DNA of 64,000 nt from Pseudosulfitobacter koreensis (lineage in GTDB: Bacteria; Pseudomonadota; Alphaproteobacteria; Rhodobacterales; Rhodobacteraceae). The notes beneath the pieces were generated by a model that was given only the letters and a program-made list of their open reading frames with translations, was not told where the DNA came from and searched no databases. A program made the translations under genes and the position numbers. The stretch covers positions 248,001-312,000 of the forward strand of contig NZ_JANKJG010000001.1 of assembly GCF_024733015.1 (NCBI RefSeq), given 5' to 3'. Every line of letters starts with the position of its first letter. Position 1 is the stretch's first letter. Positions 1 through 8,918 of this stretch are shown piece after piece.

Positions 1-921
1 GCCGCCTGGGCGCATGTGGCCAGCACCATCGCCGGTTTCCAGCCTGTATCGATGATCGTGGATCCGACCGAGATGGCGCGCGCCAAGCGTATGCTGTCGT
101 CCGAGATCACCCTGCACGAACGCACCATCGACGACTTCTGGATGCGCGATCCGGGGCCGACCTTTGTGCATGGTCCCGACGGGGCGCTGGCAGCGGTCGA
201 CTGGGTGTTCAACGGCTGGGGGGGCGGCGACTGGACGGCCAGCGGCAACGACCGCGATCTGGCGCGGTTCATCGCCGATCTGACAGGCGTGCCGGTGGTG
301 CCGTCCCTGCTGGTGAACGAAGGCGGTGGCATCCATGTGGACGGCGAAGGCACGGTTCTGCTGACTGAAACTGTCCAGCTGGACCCTGACCGCAATCCCA
401 ATCTGGACCGCGGGCGTGTGGCCGAGGAAATAGCCCGCACGCTGGGTGCGACCAAGGCGATCTGGCTGCCGCGCGGACTTGAGCGGGACTATGACACCTT
501 CGGCACGCGCGGGCATGTGGACATCGTGGCCTGTATGCCGTCGCCGGGTGTGATCCTGCTGCACGACCAGCGCGATCCGTCGCACCCCGACCATGCGGTG
601 ATGCAGGGCATTCGCGCGCAGCTGGCTGCCGAGACGGATGCCAAGGGCCGCAGTTTCGAGATCATCGACCTGCCCGCGCCCGAGACGCTGACCGATGCGC
701 ACGGCCCCGTCGACTGGAGCTATGTGAACCATCTGGTGATCAACGACGCGGTGATTGCCTGCGCCTTCAACGAACCACGCGCCGATACGCAAGCGCAAGA
801 GATACTTGCCGCCGCCTATCCGGGGCGTCAGGTCATCGGCGTCGATGCCACCGAGCTTTTTGCCCGTGGCGGCGGCGTGCATTGCATCACCCAGCAACAG
901 CCCAAGCCGCGCGCGTCATGA
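1..921 (+). CDS. aguA: Agmatine deiminase, 5' end cut off by the window
   Basis: The reading frame is open from the first base, so the gene starts upstream. The 306 visible residues belong to the porphyromonas-type peptidylarginine deiminase/agmatine deiminase family, which hydrolyses agmatine to N-carbamoylputrescine and ammonia in polyamine synthesis. Seen in the sequence: the WMRDPGP substrate/guanidinium-binding motif, the NEGGGIHVDGEG segment, a histidine in RGHVDIVACMP, and the C-terminal GGGVHCITQQQP motif that carries the catalytic cysteine. Family members are about 340-370 residues, so roughly 40-60 N-terminal residues are missing. The GTG at 16 is internal and is not a convincing start. 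The stop codon overlaps the start of the downstream amidase gene (ATGA), which suggests one transcript and a shared role in amine or amide nitrogen use. Confidence 0.9.
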   Translation, partial: AAWAHVASTIAGFQPVSMIVDPTEMARAKRMLSSEITLHERTIDDFWMRDPGPTFVHGPDGALAAVDWVFNGWGGGDWTASGNDRDLARFIADLTGVPVVPSLLVNEGGGIHVDGEGTVLLTETVQLDPDRNPNLDRGRVAEEIARTLGATKAIWLPRGLERDYDTFGTRGHVDIVACMPSPGVILLHDQRDPSHPDHAVMQGIRAQLAAETDAKGRSFEIIDLPAPETLTDAHGPVDWSYVNHLVINDAVIACAFNEPRADTQAQEILAAAYPGRQVIGVDATELFARGGGVHCITQQQPKPRAS

Positions 922-2603
922 ACATCGTCGAAGCCTCGATTGCCGACCTGCGCGCCGCACTGGAACGCGGTGCGACGACCAGCGTCGCCCTGGTGGAGAC
1001 CTATCTGGACCGCATCGCCCGTTTCGACAGCGCAGGCCCCTGTCTGAACGCGGTGCCCGTGCTGAACCCCGATGCGCTGGCCGAGGCGCAGGTGTCGGAC
1101 GCGCGGCGTGCGGCGGGTCAGGTGCGCGGCCCGCTCGACGGTATCCCCTACACGGCCAAGGACAGCTACAAGGTCAAGGGGATGACCGTCGCCGCCGGAT
1201 CGCCCGCGTTCGAGAACTTGGTTGCGGGCGACGACGCCTTTGCCATCGCGCAGTTGCGCAAGGGTGGCGCGGTGCTGATCGGGCTGACCAACATGCCGCC
1301 GATGGCCAATGGCGGCATGCAGCGCGGAGTCTATGGCCGCGCGGAATCGCCTTATAATGGGGATTACCTGACGGCAGCCTTTGCCTCGGGGTCGTCCAAC
1401 GGATCGGGCACTGCAACCGCCGCCAGTTTCGCAGCCTTTGGCTTGGGAGAAGAGACATGGTCGAGCGGGCGCGCGCCTGCGTCGAACAACGCGCTTTGCG
1501 CCTACACGCCCAGCCGAGGCGTGATTTCGGTCCGGGGCAACTGGCCGCTGGTGCCGACGATGGACGTGGTGGTGCCGCAAACGCGCAGCATGGCCGATCT
1601 GCTGGAGGTGTTGGATGTGATCGTCGCGGATGACCCAGACACCCGCGGCGATTTTTGGCGCGCGCAACCGTGGGTTGCGCTGCCTGTCGCCTCTGATGTG
1701 CGGCCTGCCTCTTATCTGACGCTGGCGGGTGGTTCCTTGCGCGGCAAGCGGTTTGGCGTGCCAGCGATGTATGTCAACGCCGACCCCGATGCAGGCTCGG
1801 CGCCGGACGCGGGCATCGGCGGGCCAACCGGCCAGCGCATTGAGACGCGCGCGTCGGTCATGGCGCTATGGGAACAGGCGCGAGCTGCACTGGAACAGGC
1901 GGGGGCCGAGGTGGTGGTGGTCGATTTCCCGGTGATCTCGAATTACGAGGGCGACCGCCCCGGCTGCCCCAAGATCGGGACGCGTGGGCTGGTCTCTGCC
2001 GACTACCTGAAACGCGAGATTGTCGATCTGTCGGTCTGGGGCTGGGACGATTTTCTGCGCGCGAACGATGATCCGGCGCTGAACCGGCTTGCCGATGTCG
2101 ATGGCACCCGGATTTTCCCCGCGCCGCAGGGCGCCCTGCCCGACCGCTACACTGGCTTTGACGACGATATCGCGCAGTATCCGGCCTACGCCCGCGACCA
2201 TCCGGTTGCTGATTTCACCCAGATTCCGACCCTGCCCGAAGGGTTGCAGGGCCTGGAAGACACCCGCCGCGTCGATCTGGAGAACTGGATGGACGGTCTG
2301 GGCCTGGACGCCGTGATCTTCCCGACCGTGGCCGACGTGGGCCCAGCGGATGCGGACACCAACCCCGCATCCGCCGATCTGGCTTGGCGCAACGGGGTTT
2401 GGGTGGCCAACGGCAATCTCGCGATCCGGCACCTGGGGATTCCGACCGTATCTGTGCCGATGGGCACGATGGACGATATCGGGATGCCCGTTGGGCTGAC
2501 CTTCGCCGGACGCGCCTACGACGACAGCGCCCTGCTGGCGCTTGCCTGCGCGTTTGAGGCGACGGGGCCATATCGCACGGTGCCACCGCGCACCGCTGAC
2601 TAG
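918..2603 (+). CDS. Amidase (amidase-signature family)
   Basis: A 561-residue amidase-signature hydrolase. The Ser-cisSer-Lys triad is visible: Lys81 in YTAKDSYKVKG, a serine near 160 in SGSSNGSG, and a serine near 183 in GEETWSSGRAPA. The spacing of about 79 and 23 residues is close to that of characterised members. The usual GGSSGG and TGGS motifs are diverged (SGSSNGS, TWSSG), so the natural substrate cannot be read off. I place the start at ATG 918, inside the stop of the deiminase gene, because the protein homology begins at MNIVEAS and the four-base overlap implies translational coupling. The 3' end meets the convergent pcaQ gene with a four-base overlap. It could act on an amide released by the deiminase pathway, such as N-carbamoylputrescine, but that is inference; N-carbamoylputrescine amidase is normally a nitrilase-family enzyme. 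Confidence 0.8.
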   Translation: MNIVEASIADLRAALERGATTSVALVETYLDRIARFDSAGPCLNAVPVLNPDALAEAQVSDARRAAGQVRGPLDGIPYTAKDSYKVKGMTVAAGSPAFENLVAGDDAFAIAQLRKGGAVLIGLTNMPPMANGGMQRGVYGRAESPYNGDYLTAAFASGSSNGSGTATAASFAAFGLGEETWSSGRAPASNNALCAYTPSRGVISVRGNWPLVPTMDVVVPQTRSMADLLEVLDVIVADDPDTRGDFWRAQPWVALPVASDVRPASYLTLAGGSLRGKRFGVPAMYVNADPDAGSAPDAGIGGPTGQRIETRASVMALWEQARAALEQAGAEVVVVDFPVISNYEGDRPGCPKIGTRGLVSADYLKREIVDLSVWGWDDFLRANDDPALNRLADVDGTRIFPAPQGALPDRYTGFDDDIAQYPAYARDHPVADFTQIPTLPEGLQGLEDTRRVDLENWMDGLGLDAVIFPTVADVGPADADTNPASADLAWRNGVWVANGNLAIRHLGIPTVSVPMGTMDDIGMPVGLTFAGRAYDDSALLALACAFEATGPYRTVPPRTAD

Positions 2604-3517
2604 AGCGCTTCACGAATCTCCAACACCCTGCGCGTCGCCAGCAGCACGGTGTCGGCTGCGGCACTGGGCTGTTGGCCTGCGCGCGTCATCACGCCGATCG
2701 GTCCGCGCGTGGGCGACGTGTCGAAGGGCAGCCGCACCAACCGCCCCGCCTCCAACGCCGGGGCGACCACCCCGTGCGAGATGATCCAGATCGCATCGGA
2801 CGCCGGCGTATAGACATGGGCAAAGGCACCGGACACGGTTTCCAGCCGGTTCGGCAGATCGCCGATGCCATTGGCCAGCAGGAAGGTCTCGACCAGGGCA
2901 TATATCGCACTGTCGCGCGGCGGATAGATCACCGGCCAATCGCCAATCGCCTCCAGGCGCGGCGCGCGCAGCAGCGGGTGGCCGGGGCGCACGACCATGT
3001 CCACAACTTCGGTGTAAAGCTGGGTGAACGACAGCCCTTGCATCGTGTCCACCGCACCCAGCCGTCCGATCACCATGTCCAGCGCCCCCGACCGCAGCCG
3101 CGCCACCAGATCGCCATGCGCCCCCTCGACGATGTGCAACTGCATGTTCGGCGCAGCACTGGCCAGATGTGCGGCAACCTGCGGCATCAGGCTGGCCGCG
3201 ACAGACGGCAACGCCCCCACCGCCGCGACCGAACGCCCGCCGCGTGTCATCTGATCGACGCCGTCCAACCCTTGTTGCAGCGCAGCCAGTGATGTCTGGG
3301 CAAAGTGTCGGAAAACCTCGCCGCGAGGCGTCAGGGTGACACCGCCCCTGTCGCGTTCCAAGAGCGTGGCACCCAGCGTCTCCTCAAGCTCTTTCAGCGT
3401 GCGCGACACGGCGGGTTGCGTCAGGTTCAGCCGTTCGGACGCGCGTTTGAGACTGCCCTGACGCACGATTTCGACAAAGCACTGGATGTGACGGAATTTG
3501 ATGCGGGCGTCGATCAT
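2600..3517 (-). CDS. pcaQ: LysR-type activator PcaQ of protocatechuate genes
   Basis: A 305-residue LysR-type regulator. The N-terminal winged HTH is clear: FRHIQCFVEIVRQGSL, then LNLTQPAVSRTLKELEE, then LLERDRGGVTLTPRGE. An effector domain follows. The N-terminus IDARIKFRHIQCF is typical of PcaQ, which activates pca genes in response to beta-carboxy-cis,cis-muconate. I chose ATG 3517 rather than an ATG 48 bases upstream because PcaQ proteins begin with MID-R-IKFRH. It is divergent from pobA-pcaCHG across a 104-bp gap, the usual arrangement for a LysR regulator and its target operon. It ends four bases inside the convergent amidase gene. Confidence 0.88.
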   Translation of the reverse strand: MIDARIKFRHIQCFVEIVRQGSLKRASERLNLTQPAVSRTLKELEETLGATLLERDRGGVTLTPRGEVFRHFAQTSLAALQQGLDGVDQMTRGGRSVAAVGALPSVAASLMPQVAAHLASAAPNMQLHIVEGAHGDLVARLRSGALDMVIGRLGAVDTMQGLSFTQLYTEVVDMVVRPGHPLLRAPRLEAIGDWPVIYPPRDSAIYALVETFLLANGIGDLPNRLETVSGAFAHVYTPASDAIWIISHGVVAPALEAGRLVRLPFDTSPTRGPIGVMTRAGQQPSAAADTVLLATRRVLEIREAL

Positions 3518-3621
3518 GGCTGTCGGATCATGGTTACCAGTTCCGGTATGTTTATCGGCGTACATATCAATTTACTTGCATATTATCAGCATTAAAATGA
3601 GCGCCAGAAAAAGGATCGTTC
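3518..3621. promoter_or_regulatory. Divergent pcaQ/pobA regulatory region
   Basis: This 104-bp AT-rich gap separates the divergent pcaQ and pobA starts and should hold both promoters and the PcaQ operator. AT-rich tracts occur around 3565-3600. I could not identify a clean match to the known PcaQ box (two inverted half-sites ATAACC/GGTTAA), only a partial GGTTAC near 3531, so the operator position is left open. Confidence 0.5.
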
Positions 3622-4791
3622 ATGCGCACTCAAATCGTGATTATAGGCGGCGGCCCGTCTGGCCTGCTCTTGGGCCAGCTTCTGCACACCCAAGGTATCG
3701 AAGCCGTTGTTCTTGAGCGTAAAACCCAAGGCTATGTGCTGTCGCGCATTCGCGCGGGCGTGCTTGAGCGCGGGTTGATCGGGCTGATGGAACAGGCGGG
3801 TGTATCGGACAGGATGCACGCCGAAGGCTACATCCACGACGGCACGATGGTCGGTTATGACGGCGACATGTTCCGCATCGACTTTGCAGAGCACACGGGC
3901 ACTTCGGTCATGGTCTATGGGCAGACCGAAGTGACCCGCGACCTGTATGAGGCGCGCGACAAGGCCGGTTTGCAGACCATCTACGAGGTCGAAGACGTGG
4001 TGATTCACGACGCCAAGAGCGATGCGCCCTATGTGACCTACCTCAAGGACGGGCAGCAAACCCGCATCGACTGCGATTTCATCGCCGGGTGCGACGGTTT
4101 CCACGGTGTCAGCCGCAAGACCATCCCCGAGGCGCAGCGGCGCGAATACGAAAAGGTTTACCCCTTCGGCTGGCTGGGCATCCTGTCGGAAACGCCGCCC
4201 GTCGATGACGAGCTGATCTATTCAAACTCGGAGCGCGGCTTTGCCCTGTGCAGCATGCGCAACGATCACCTCAGCCGCTATTACATCCAGTGCCCCGTGA
4301 CGGACAGTGTCGAGGCATGGTCCGACGATGCGTTCTGGGAAGAACTGAAGCGCCGCATCCCGCAGAGCGCCGCGGACAAGATCGTGACCGGACCCAGCAT
4401 CGAGAAATCCATCGCGCCGCTGCGGTCCTTCGTGACCGAACCGATGCGCTGGGGCCGTCTGTTCCTGTGCGGGGACGCCGCGCATATCGTGCCGCCGACG
4501 GGGGCCAAGGGATTGAACACCGCCGCATCGGACGTGCATTATCTCTATAATGGCCTGAAACAGTTCTATCTGGACGGCGACAGCGACGGCATTGACCGCT
4601 ATTCGGAACGCGCGCTTGGCCGTGTCTGGAAGGCCGAGCGGTTCAGCTGGTGGTTCTCGAACCTGATGCACAACTATCCCGGCCAGTCGGATTTCGACAA
4701 GAAGATGCAGCTGGCCGAACTGGCCTTCCTGCGTCAAAGCCCGGCGGCACAGGCCGCGATGGCCCAGAACTATGTCGGCCTGCCCTACTGA
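3622..4791 (+). CDS. pobA: 4-hydroxybenzoate 3-monooxygenase
   Basis: A 389-residue flavoprotein hydroxylase, the usual family length. It converts 4-hydroxybenzoate plus NADPH and O2 to protocatechuate, feeding the pca enzymes encoded just downstream. Seen: the N-terminal FAD-binding GGGPSGLLLGQLL, the RIRAGVLERG segment typical of PobA, the CDGFHGVSR motif (DG motif that contacts FAD and NADPH), and GDAAHIVPPTGAKGLN that binds the flavin ribityl. pcaC follows after 12 bp with its own ribosome site (GGAG). pobA is first in the operon and divergent from pcaQ, so it is probably PcaQ-activated, although in many bacteria pobA has a separate AraC-type PobR; none is seen here. Confidence 0.95.
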   Translation: MRTQIVIIGGGPSGLLLGQLLHTQGIEAVVLERKTQGYVLSRIRAGVLERGLIGLMEQAGVSDRMHAEGYIHDGTMVGYDGDMFRIDFAEHTGTSVMVYGQTEVTRDLYEARDKAGLQTIYEVEDVVIHDAKSDAPYVTYLKDGQQTRIDCDFIAGCDGFHGVSRKTIPEAQRREYEKVYPFGWLGILSETPPVDDELIYSNSERGFALCSMRNDHLSRYYIQCPVTDSVEAWSDDAFWEELKRRIPQSAADKIVTGPSIEKSIAPLRSFVTEPMRWGRLFLCGDAAHIVPPTGAKGLNTAASDVHYLYNGLKQFYLDGDSDGIDRYSERALGRVWKAERFSWWFSNLMHNYPGQSDFDKKMQLAELAFLRQSPAAQAAMAQNYVGLPY

Positions 4792-4803
4792 GGAGAGTTC
4801 ACA

Positions 4804-5184
4804 ATGAACGACAAGACAGACACCGGCATGAAGGTCCGCCGCGAAGTGCTGGGCGATGCCCATGTGGACCGCGCCGAGGCGAACAAGACCGGTTTTGACG
4901 AGGCGTTCCAAGAGCTTATCACCGATGCGGCCTGGGGCACCGTCTGGGCCAGCGACGCGATCAGCCGCCGCGAAAGGTCGATGCTGACGCTGGCGTTGCT
5001 GGCGGCGACGGGCAATTTCAGCGAAATCCCGATGCACATCCGTGCCACGGCGCGCACCGGCGCCACCAAGCAGGATGTGATCGAGGCGTTTCAGCACGTG
5101 GCGATCTACGCGGGTGTTCCGAAAGCCAACCACGCGATAGCCTTGGCCAAGGCGACATATGCCGAGATGGAGGATGCGCAATGA
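4804..5184 (+). CDS. pcaC: 4-carboxymuconolactone decarboxylase
   Basis: A 126-residue member of the carboxymuconolactone decarboxylase family. It decarboxylates 4-carboxymuconolactone to beta-ketoadipate enol-lactone. Family segments seen are [23 protein letters not shown] and [34 protein letters not shown]; the conserved E, H and C/Y region around the ERSMLTLA and EIPMHIRA blocks matches PcaC rather than AhpD, because no CxxC is present. It overlaps the start of pcaH by four bases (ATGA), so the two are likely translationally coupled. The gene encoding PcaD, the next step, is not in the window. Confidence 0.95.
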   Translation: MNDKTDTGMKVRREVLGDAHVDRAEANKTGFDEAFQELITDAAWGTVWASDAISRRERSMLTLALLAATGNFSEIPMHIRATARTGATKQDVIEAFQHVAIYAGVPKANHAIALAKATYAEMEDAQ

Positions 5185-5912
5185 CCGAGAAACCCTCTGG
5201 CCTGTTTCATCGCGACCGGGGCTGGCACCCGCCTGCGCTGACGCCGCTTTATAAAACCAGCGTCAAACGCTCGCCCGCTGCGGCACCGATTGCCATGCCC
5301 TCGACGCTGAGCGAAGATACGGGCCCCGTGTTCACCCGTGACATTCTGGGTCCGCAGGACGCCGACCTGATCCACAACTTTGCCAGCGACGGGCAATCGG
5401 CCATCGGGCCGCGCATCATCGTCTACGGGCGGGTGTTGGACGAGACCGGGCGCGGCGTGCCGAATGCGCTGGTCGAGGTCTGGCAGGCGAATGCCGGTGG
5501 CCGCTATCGCCACAAGAAGGAAAGCTATCTGGCCCCGCTCGACCCCAACTTTGGCGGCTGCGGGCGGGTGATCACCGACGAACAGGGCAACTACGAGTTC
5601 CGCACGATCCAGCCCGGCCCGTACCCTTGGCCAAACGGTCCGAACGACTGGCGGCCTGCGCATATCCACTTTTCGATCTTCGGGCGGTCCTTTGGCCAGC
5701 GGCTGATCACCCAGATGTATTTCGAGGGCGATCCGATGATCTGGCAGTGCCCTATCGTCGGCACGATCCCGTCGCGCGAAGCGATCGAGACGCTGGTTGC
5801 CGCGCTCGACATGCGCCGCACCGTGCCGATGGACGCGCGCGCCTACAAGTTCGACATCGTCCTGCGCGGTGTGCGCCAGACCATGTTTGAAAACCGGTTG
5901 GAGGGGCTTTGA
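5181..5912 (+). CDS. pcaH: Protocatechuate 3,4-dioxygenase, beta (iron-binding) subunit
   Basis: A 243-residue intradiol ring-cleavage dioxygenase subunit. With PcaG it opens protocatechuate to 3-carboxy-cis,cis-muconate using a non-heme Fe(III). All four iron ligands can be aligned by spacing to the Pseudomonas enzyme: a Tyr in GGRYRHKK, a second Tyr 39 residues later in GPYPWPN, then two His 13 and 15 residues further in WRPAHIHFS. The N-terminal extension with YKTSVKRSP is also typical of PcaH. The ATG overlaps the pcaC stop and the TGA overlaps the pcaG start, so C, H and G form a tightly coupled unit. Confidence 0.96.
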   Translation: MTEKPSGLFHRDRGWHPPALTPLYKTSVKRSPAAAPIAMPSTLSEDTGPVFTRDILGPQDADLIHNFASDGQSAIGPRIIVYGRVLDETGRGVPNALVEVWQANAGGRYRHKKESYLAPLDPNFGGCGRVITDEQGNYEFRTIQPGPYPWPNGPNDWRPAHIHFSIFGRSFGQRLITQMYFEGDPMIWQCPIVGTIPSREAIETLVAALDMRRTVPMDARAYKFDIVLRGVRQTMFENRLEGL

Positions 5913-6517
5913 TGGTACAGAAGCTGGACACATTGAAGGAAAGCCCGTCGCAGACGGCTGGCCCCTATGTTCACATCGGTCTGACCCCGAATTTCAGCGG
6001 CATCACCGGCGTGTATGAAAGCGATCTGGGCACGACGATGCTGGGTGATGCGCCCAAAGGCGAGCGGATTACGATCACGGGCCGGGTATTGGACGGCACC
6101 GGCACGCCGCTGCGCGATGCGCTGCTGGAGATCTGGCATGCGGATGCAAGCGGCATCTATCCCGGTCAGGATGGGGCCGATGCGGATGTCTATGGCTGGG
6201 GACGTTGCCCGACGGATATGGACAGCGGAACCTTCCGGTTCGACACGATCAAGCCGGGCGCGGTGAAAAACCGCGATGGCACGCCGATGGCACCCCACGT
6301 CACCTTGTGGATCGTTGCGCGCGGCATCAACCTTGGCCTGCACACGCGCATGTATTTTGCGGATGAAGAGGCTGCGAACGACGCCGATCCGGTGCTGAAG
6401 CGCATCGAACATCAAGTGCGCGTGCCGACGTTGATGGGCCAGCCGCAGGGCGATGGCACCTACCTGTTCGACATCCACCTGCAGGGACCGGGCGAGACGA
6501 TCTTTTTCGACATCTAA
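5912..6517 (+). CDS. pcaG: Protocatechuate 3,4-dioxygenase, alpha subunit
   Basis: A 201-residue alpha subunit of the same dioxygenase. It has the intradiol fold (SQTAGPYVHIGL, GRVLDGTGTPLRDALLEIWHADASG) but lacks the iron-binding Tyr/His set, as expected for PcaG, which contributes to the active-site entrance. I use ATG 5912, inside the pcaH stop (TGATG), rather than the TTG three bases earlier. Stop at 6515-6517 is followed by a T-rich stretch and the strong hairpin at 6542. Confidence 0.95.
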   Translation: MVQKLDTLKESPSQTAGPYVHIGLTPNFSGITGVYESDLGTTMLGDAPKGERITITGRVLDGTGTPLRDALLEIWHADASGIYPGQDGADADVYGWGRCPTDMDSGTFRFDTIKPGAVKNRDGTPMAPHVTLWIVARGINLGLHTRMYFADEEAANDADPVLKRIEHQVRVPTLMGQPQGDGTYLFDIHLQGPGETIFFDI

Positions 6518-6541
6518 GTTTTTTCTATGGCTGAGCCCAAA

Positions 6542-6571
6542 AGGGGCGGCGCTGGTGACAGCGCCGCCCCT
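6542..6571 (-). terminator. Perfect 13-bp hairpin terminator between convergent genes
   Basis: AGGGGCGGCGCTG at 6542-6554 pairs perfectly with CAGCGCCGCCCCT at 6559-6571 around a GTGA loop. Read on the minus strand it is followed by TTTT, a good intrinsic terminator for the SDR gene that ends at 6578. It may also stop transcription of pcaG from the other side. Confidence 0.85.
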
Positions 6572-6577
6572 GCTGCA

Positions 6578-7414
6578 TCAATCCTGAGACTGGCTGCCGC
6601 CCATCTTGCTGAGGTCCACGCCCTGACCGAAGGGGATCGTGGCAAAGGGGCCGGCATGACGCGTCTGCGCCGGGTCGGACGGATCGGCAGGCTCCGCCTC
6701 GGCAAAGATATCTTCCGCGAACTGTTCCGCATTGTCCTGCGGCTTGTACCCCAGGAACGCAGCACCCGAGTTGTCCACCGGGCAGCGGTCGTTGTTGGAC
6801 ACACCGTAGATGATGGTGAATTCCGTGGTTGGCGTGTCGATCGCGCGGGTGACCAGACGCACCAGATCGGGCATCGACAGCCATGTGCCCAGCGCGCGCG
6901 TGCTGCGGACGGGCGCGGCGGACAGGATGCGCAGGCAGACGGCCTCGATCCCGTTTTTCTCCCACATCATGCGGCCCAGGTTTTCGCCAAAGCATTTCGC
7001 CAGCCCATAGAATGTGTCGGGGCGATGGGGCGTATCGACGCCGATGTATTCGTTCTTGGGGTACATCCCGACGGCGTGGATCGACGAGGCATAGATCACC
7101 CGCTGCACGCCCTGGCGACGCGCGGCCTCCCAGATGTTGTAGGTGCCGCGAAAGTTCGAATGCAGGATGGAGTCGAAATCGGATTCGTTGGCGATGGCCC
7201 CGAAGTGGACGACCATGCTGGCGCCCTCCATCATTTGCAGGATCGGATCGAATTCGCCCAGATCGGCGGTAACCCATGTCTCATTCGGCAACAGATCGCC
7301 CTGGGCCTCGGCGATATCGGTCGACACCAGCTCCTTGGCCATCTTCGACATCTGTTCGCGCAAGGCATGGCCCAGCGCCCCTGCGGCGCCTGTGAGTACG
7401 ATTTTTTCCAGCAT
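6578..7414 (-). CDS. NAD-dependent epimerase/dehydratase family protein, uronate-dehydrogenase-like
   Basis: A 278-residue extended short-chain dehydrogenase. Seen: the nucleotide-binding GAAGALG near the N-terminus, HFGAIAN, the catalytic serine region YASSIHAVG, and the catalytic YxxxK in FYGLAKCFGENLGRM. The layout, including LGTWLS and a GYKPQDNAE block near the C-terminus, is close to bacterial uronate dehydrogenases (hexuronate to aldarolactone), but the tail after residue 240 is longer, so the sugar substrate is uncertain. The upstream neighbour on the same strand is a FAD oxidoreductase whose stop is 11 bp away, indicating a two-gene operon. Confidence 0.75.
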   Translation of the reverse strand: MLEKIVLTGAAGALGHALREQMSKMAKELVSTDIAEAQGDLLPNETWVTADLGEFDPILQMMEGASMVVHFGAIANESDFDSILHSNFRGTYNIWEAARRQGVQRVIYASSIHAVGMYPKNEYIGVDTPHRPDTFYGLAKCFGENLGRMMWEKNGIEAVCLRILSAAPVRSTRALGTWLSMPDLVRLVTRAIDTPTTEFTIIYGVSNNDRCPVDNSGAAFLGYKPQDNAEQFAEDIFAEAEPADPSDPAQTRHAGPFATIPFGQGVDLSKMGGSQSQD

Positions 7415-7425
7415 ATTTCAGTCCT

Positions 7426-8640
7426 TTAGATAATGGCCTTTTCGACAAAGCCTGCGCCCTGTGCGATCCGGTCAAAGTGGAACGAGGTCAGGTCAAGCGA
7501 CCGGTAACCCCGATGCATGATCATCTCGGCAGTGCCTCGCCCGATGGCAGGGGCCTGTTGCAGCCCGTGGCCCGAGAACCCGTTGACGAAGATGAAATTC
7601 GAAACCTCCGGGTGCGGTCCCAGAATGGCGTTCTGATCCAGCGTGTTATAGGCATAATGCCCCACCCATTCATTCACCAGCTTGATCCGCTCGAACTGCG
7701 GTACGCGGTGCGCGAGCACCGGCCAGACCTTGTTTTCCCAGATGCCATGATCGGGGGCAAAGTCGTCCGCATCGACGGCCATGTCGTCGTCGGGCGGGCA
7801 GCCTGCCATGTAATAGAGCCCGTCGCTGCGCATGTGCACCCCGCTGGGGTCGATGGTCAGCGGCAGGTCGCGGTCCAGCCGTTCGGCGGCGGCAAAGATG
7901 AAGGTGAACCGCTTGCGCGGCTCGACCGGCAGGGGAATACCTGCCATCGCCGCCACCGTTGCGGCGCGTGGCCCTGCGGCGTTGACCACGGTGCCGCAAG
8001 CCACGGTTTGACCGGTGGCCATCGTCACGCCTGTCACTTGCGTGCTCTCTGGGTTCAGGGTCAGGCCCACGACTTCGTTCGCCACATATTCCACCCCGTT
8101 TGCGCGGGCCTTCTTGCGGAACCAGTCGAACACGGTGCCGCCGTCGAAATAGCCTTCGTCGATCAGGTTGTGGTTGCCCGCGATGATGTCGTCGACGTTG
8201 TAGAACGGATAATCCGCCTTGATCTCGGCCGCCGTCATGTGCCGTGTGCCCGCGCCACAGTCTGCCTGCACTTGCTGGGCCTGCGCCAGATTGTCGGCCT
8301 GGGCTTGCGTCTCGGCCAAGTACATATAGCCGAAAGACTGGATCGGCAGGTTCGGCACCTCCGGGTCATCACCCATGTGGCGGCGCATGTTCTGGACGAA
8401 ATCGGCGCCAAACTGCGAAATCCGCACGTTGATCTCGTTGCTGAACTGCTGGCGGATGCAGCTGTTGGTGTGCGCGGTCGAGCACATGGAATAGCTTGAG
8501 TCACGCTCGACCACCAGGATGCGGCCATCGAACCCCAGATGGGTCAGCCACCATGCGACGGACGACCCGTACATCGCGCCACCGATCAGAATGACGTCAT
8601 AGGAGGCGTGTTTCGGCGGGGTGAATCGGGGTGCTGTCAT
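7426..8640 (-). CDS. FAD-dependent oxidoreductase (DAO family)
   Basis: A 404-residue D-amino-acid-oxidase/sarcosine-oxidase-type flavoprotein. The N-terminal dinucleotide-binding motif is IGGAMYGSSVAWWL, followed by the acidic ribose-binding residue in ILVVERDSSY. A second FAD contact, GHGLQQAPAIGRGTAEMI, lies near the C-terminus. STAHTNSCIRQQF resembles the segment around the flavin in sarcosine and dimethylglycine oxidases. It probably oxidises a secondary or N-methyl amine, but the substrate is not evident. It is the first gene of a minus-strand pair with the SDR gene. Confidence 0.8.
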   Translation of the reverse strand: MTAPRFTPPKHASYDVILIGGAMYGSSVAWWLTHLGFDGRILVVERDSSYSMCSTAHTNSCIRQQFSNEINVRISQFGADFVQNMRRHMGDDPEVPNLPIQSFGYMYLAETQAQADNLAQAQQVQADCGAGTRHMTAAEIKADYPFYNVDDIIAGNHNLIDEGYFDGGTVFDWFRKKARANGVEYVANEVVGLTLNPESTQVTGVTMATGQTVACGTVVNAAGPRAATVAAMAGIPLPVEPRKRFTFIFAAAERLDRDLPLTIDPSGVHMRSDGLYYMAGCPPDDDMAVDADDFAPDHGIWENKVWPVLAHRVPQFERIKLVNEWVGHYAYNTLDQNAILGPHPEVSNFIFVNGFSGHGLQQAPAIGRGTAEMIMHRGYRSLDLTSFHFDRIAQGAGFVEKAII

Positions 8641-8918
8641 CGGTGCGTTCCTGAGCCATCGTGGCTGAGGCGGACCACATCACGCTTGGCGGTTCCTTGC
8701 CAAGGGGCTGTGAAAGGCCAAGGACAGAAAAATACGCTTCATGCCGATGGCACCCTTCTGGCAAGGACAAATCCGGCAGGGCCGCGGCGTGACACTGGCG
8801 CCGACCTGTGCCCGCCGAAAGTACAGGGTTTGCCTGAAATTTGAGCGGTTTAGCGGGTCATAAACGGTCCGAACAAAGGCCCTGTTGCGCATTGATTGCA
8901 AAGATGTACTCTTGAGAC
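8641..8918. other. Intergenic region between divergent oxidoreductase and Anbu operon
   Basis: These 278 bases must hold the divergent promoters for the FAD oxidoreductase and the Anbu operon. I see no convincing gene, operator palindrome or RNA gene. The ribosome site ahead of the ATP-grasp start at 8919 is weak (TTGAGAC); ATG codons at 8949 and 8952 are possible later starts. Confidence 0.5.

Noticed and set aside
7477..8499. A 340-codon plus-strand frame opposite the FAD oxidoreductase
   Set aside because: It is His/Arg/Gly-rich with no domain and is antisense to a clear flavoprotein.
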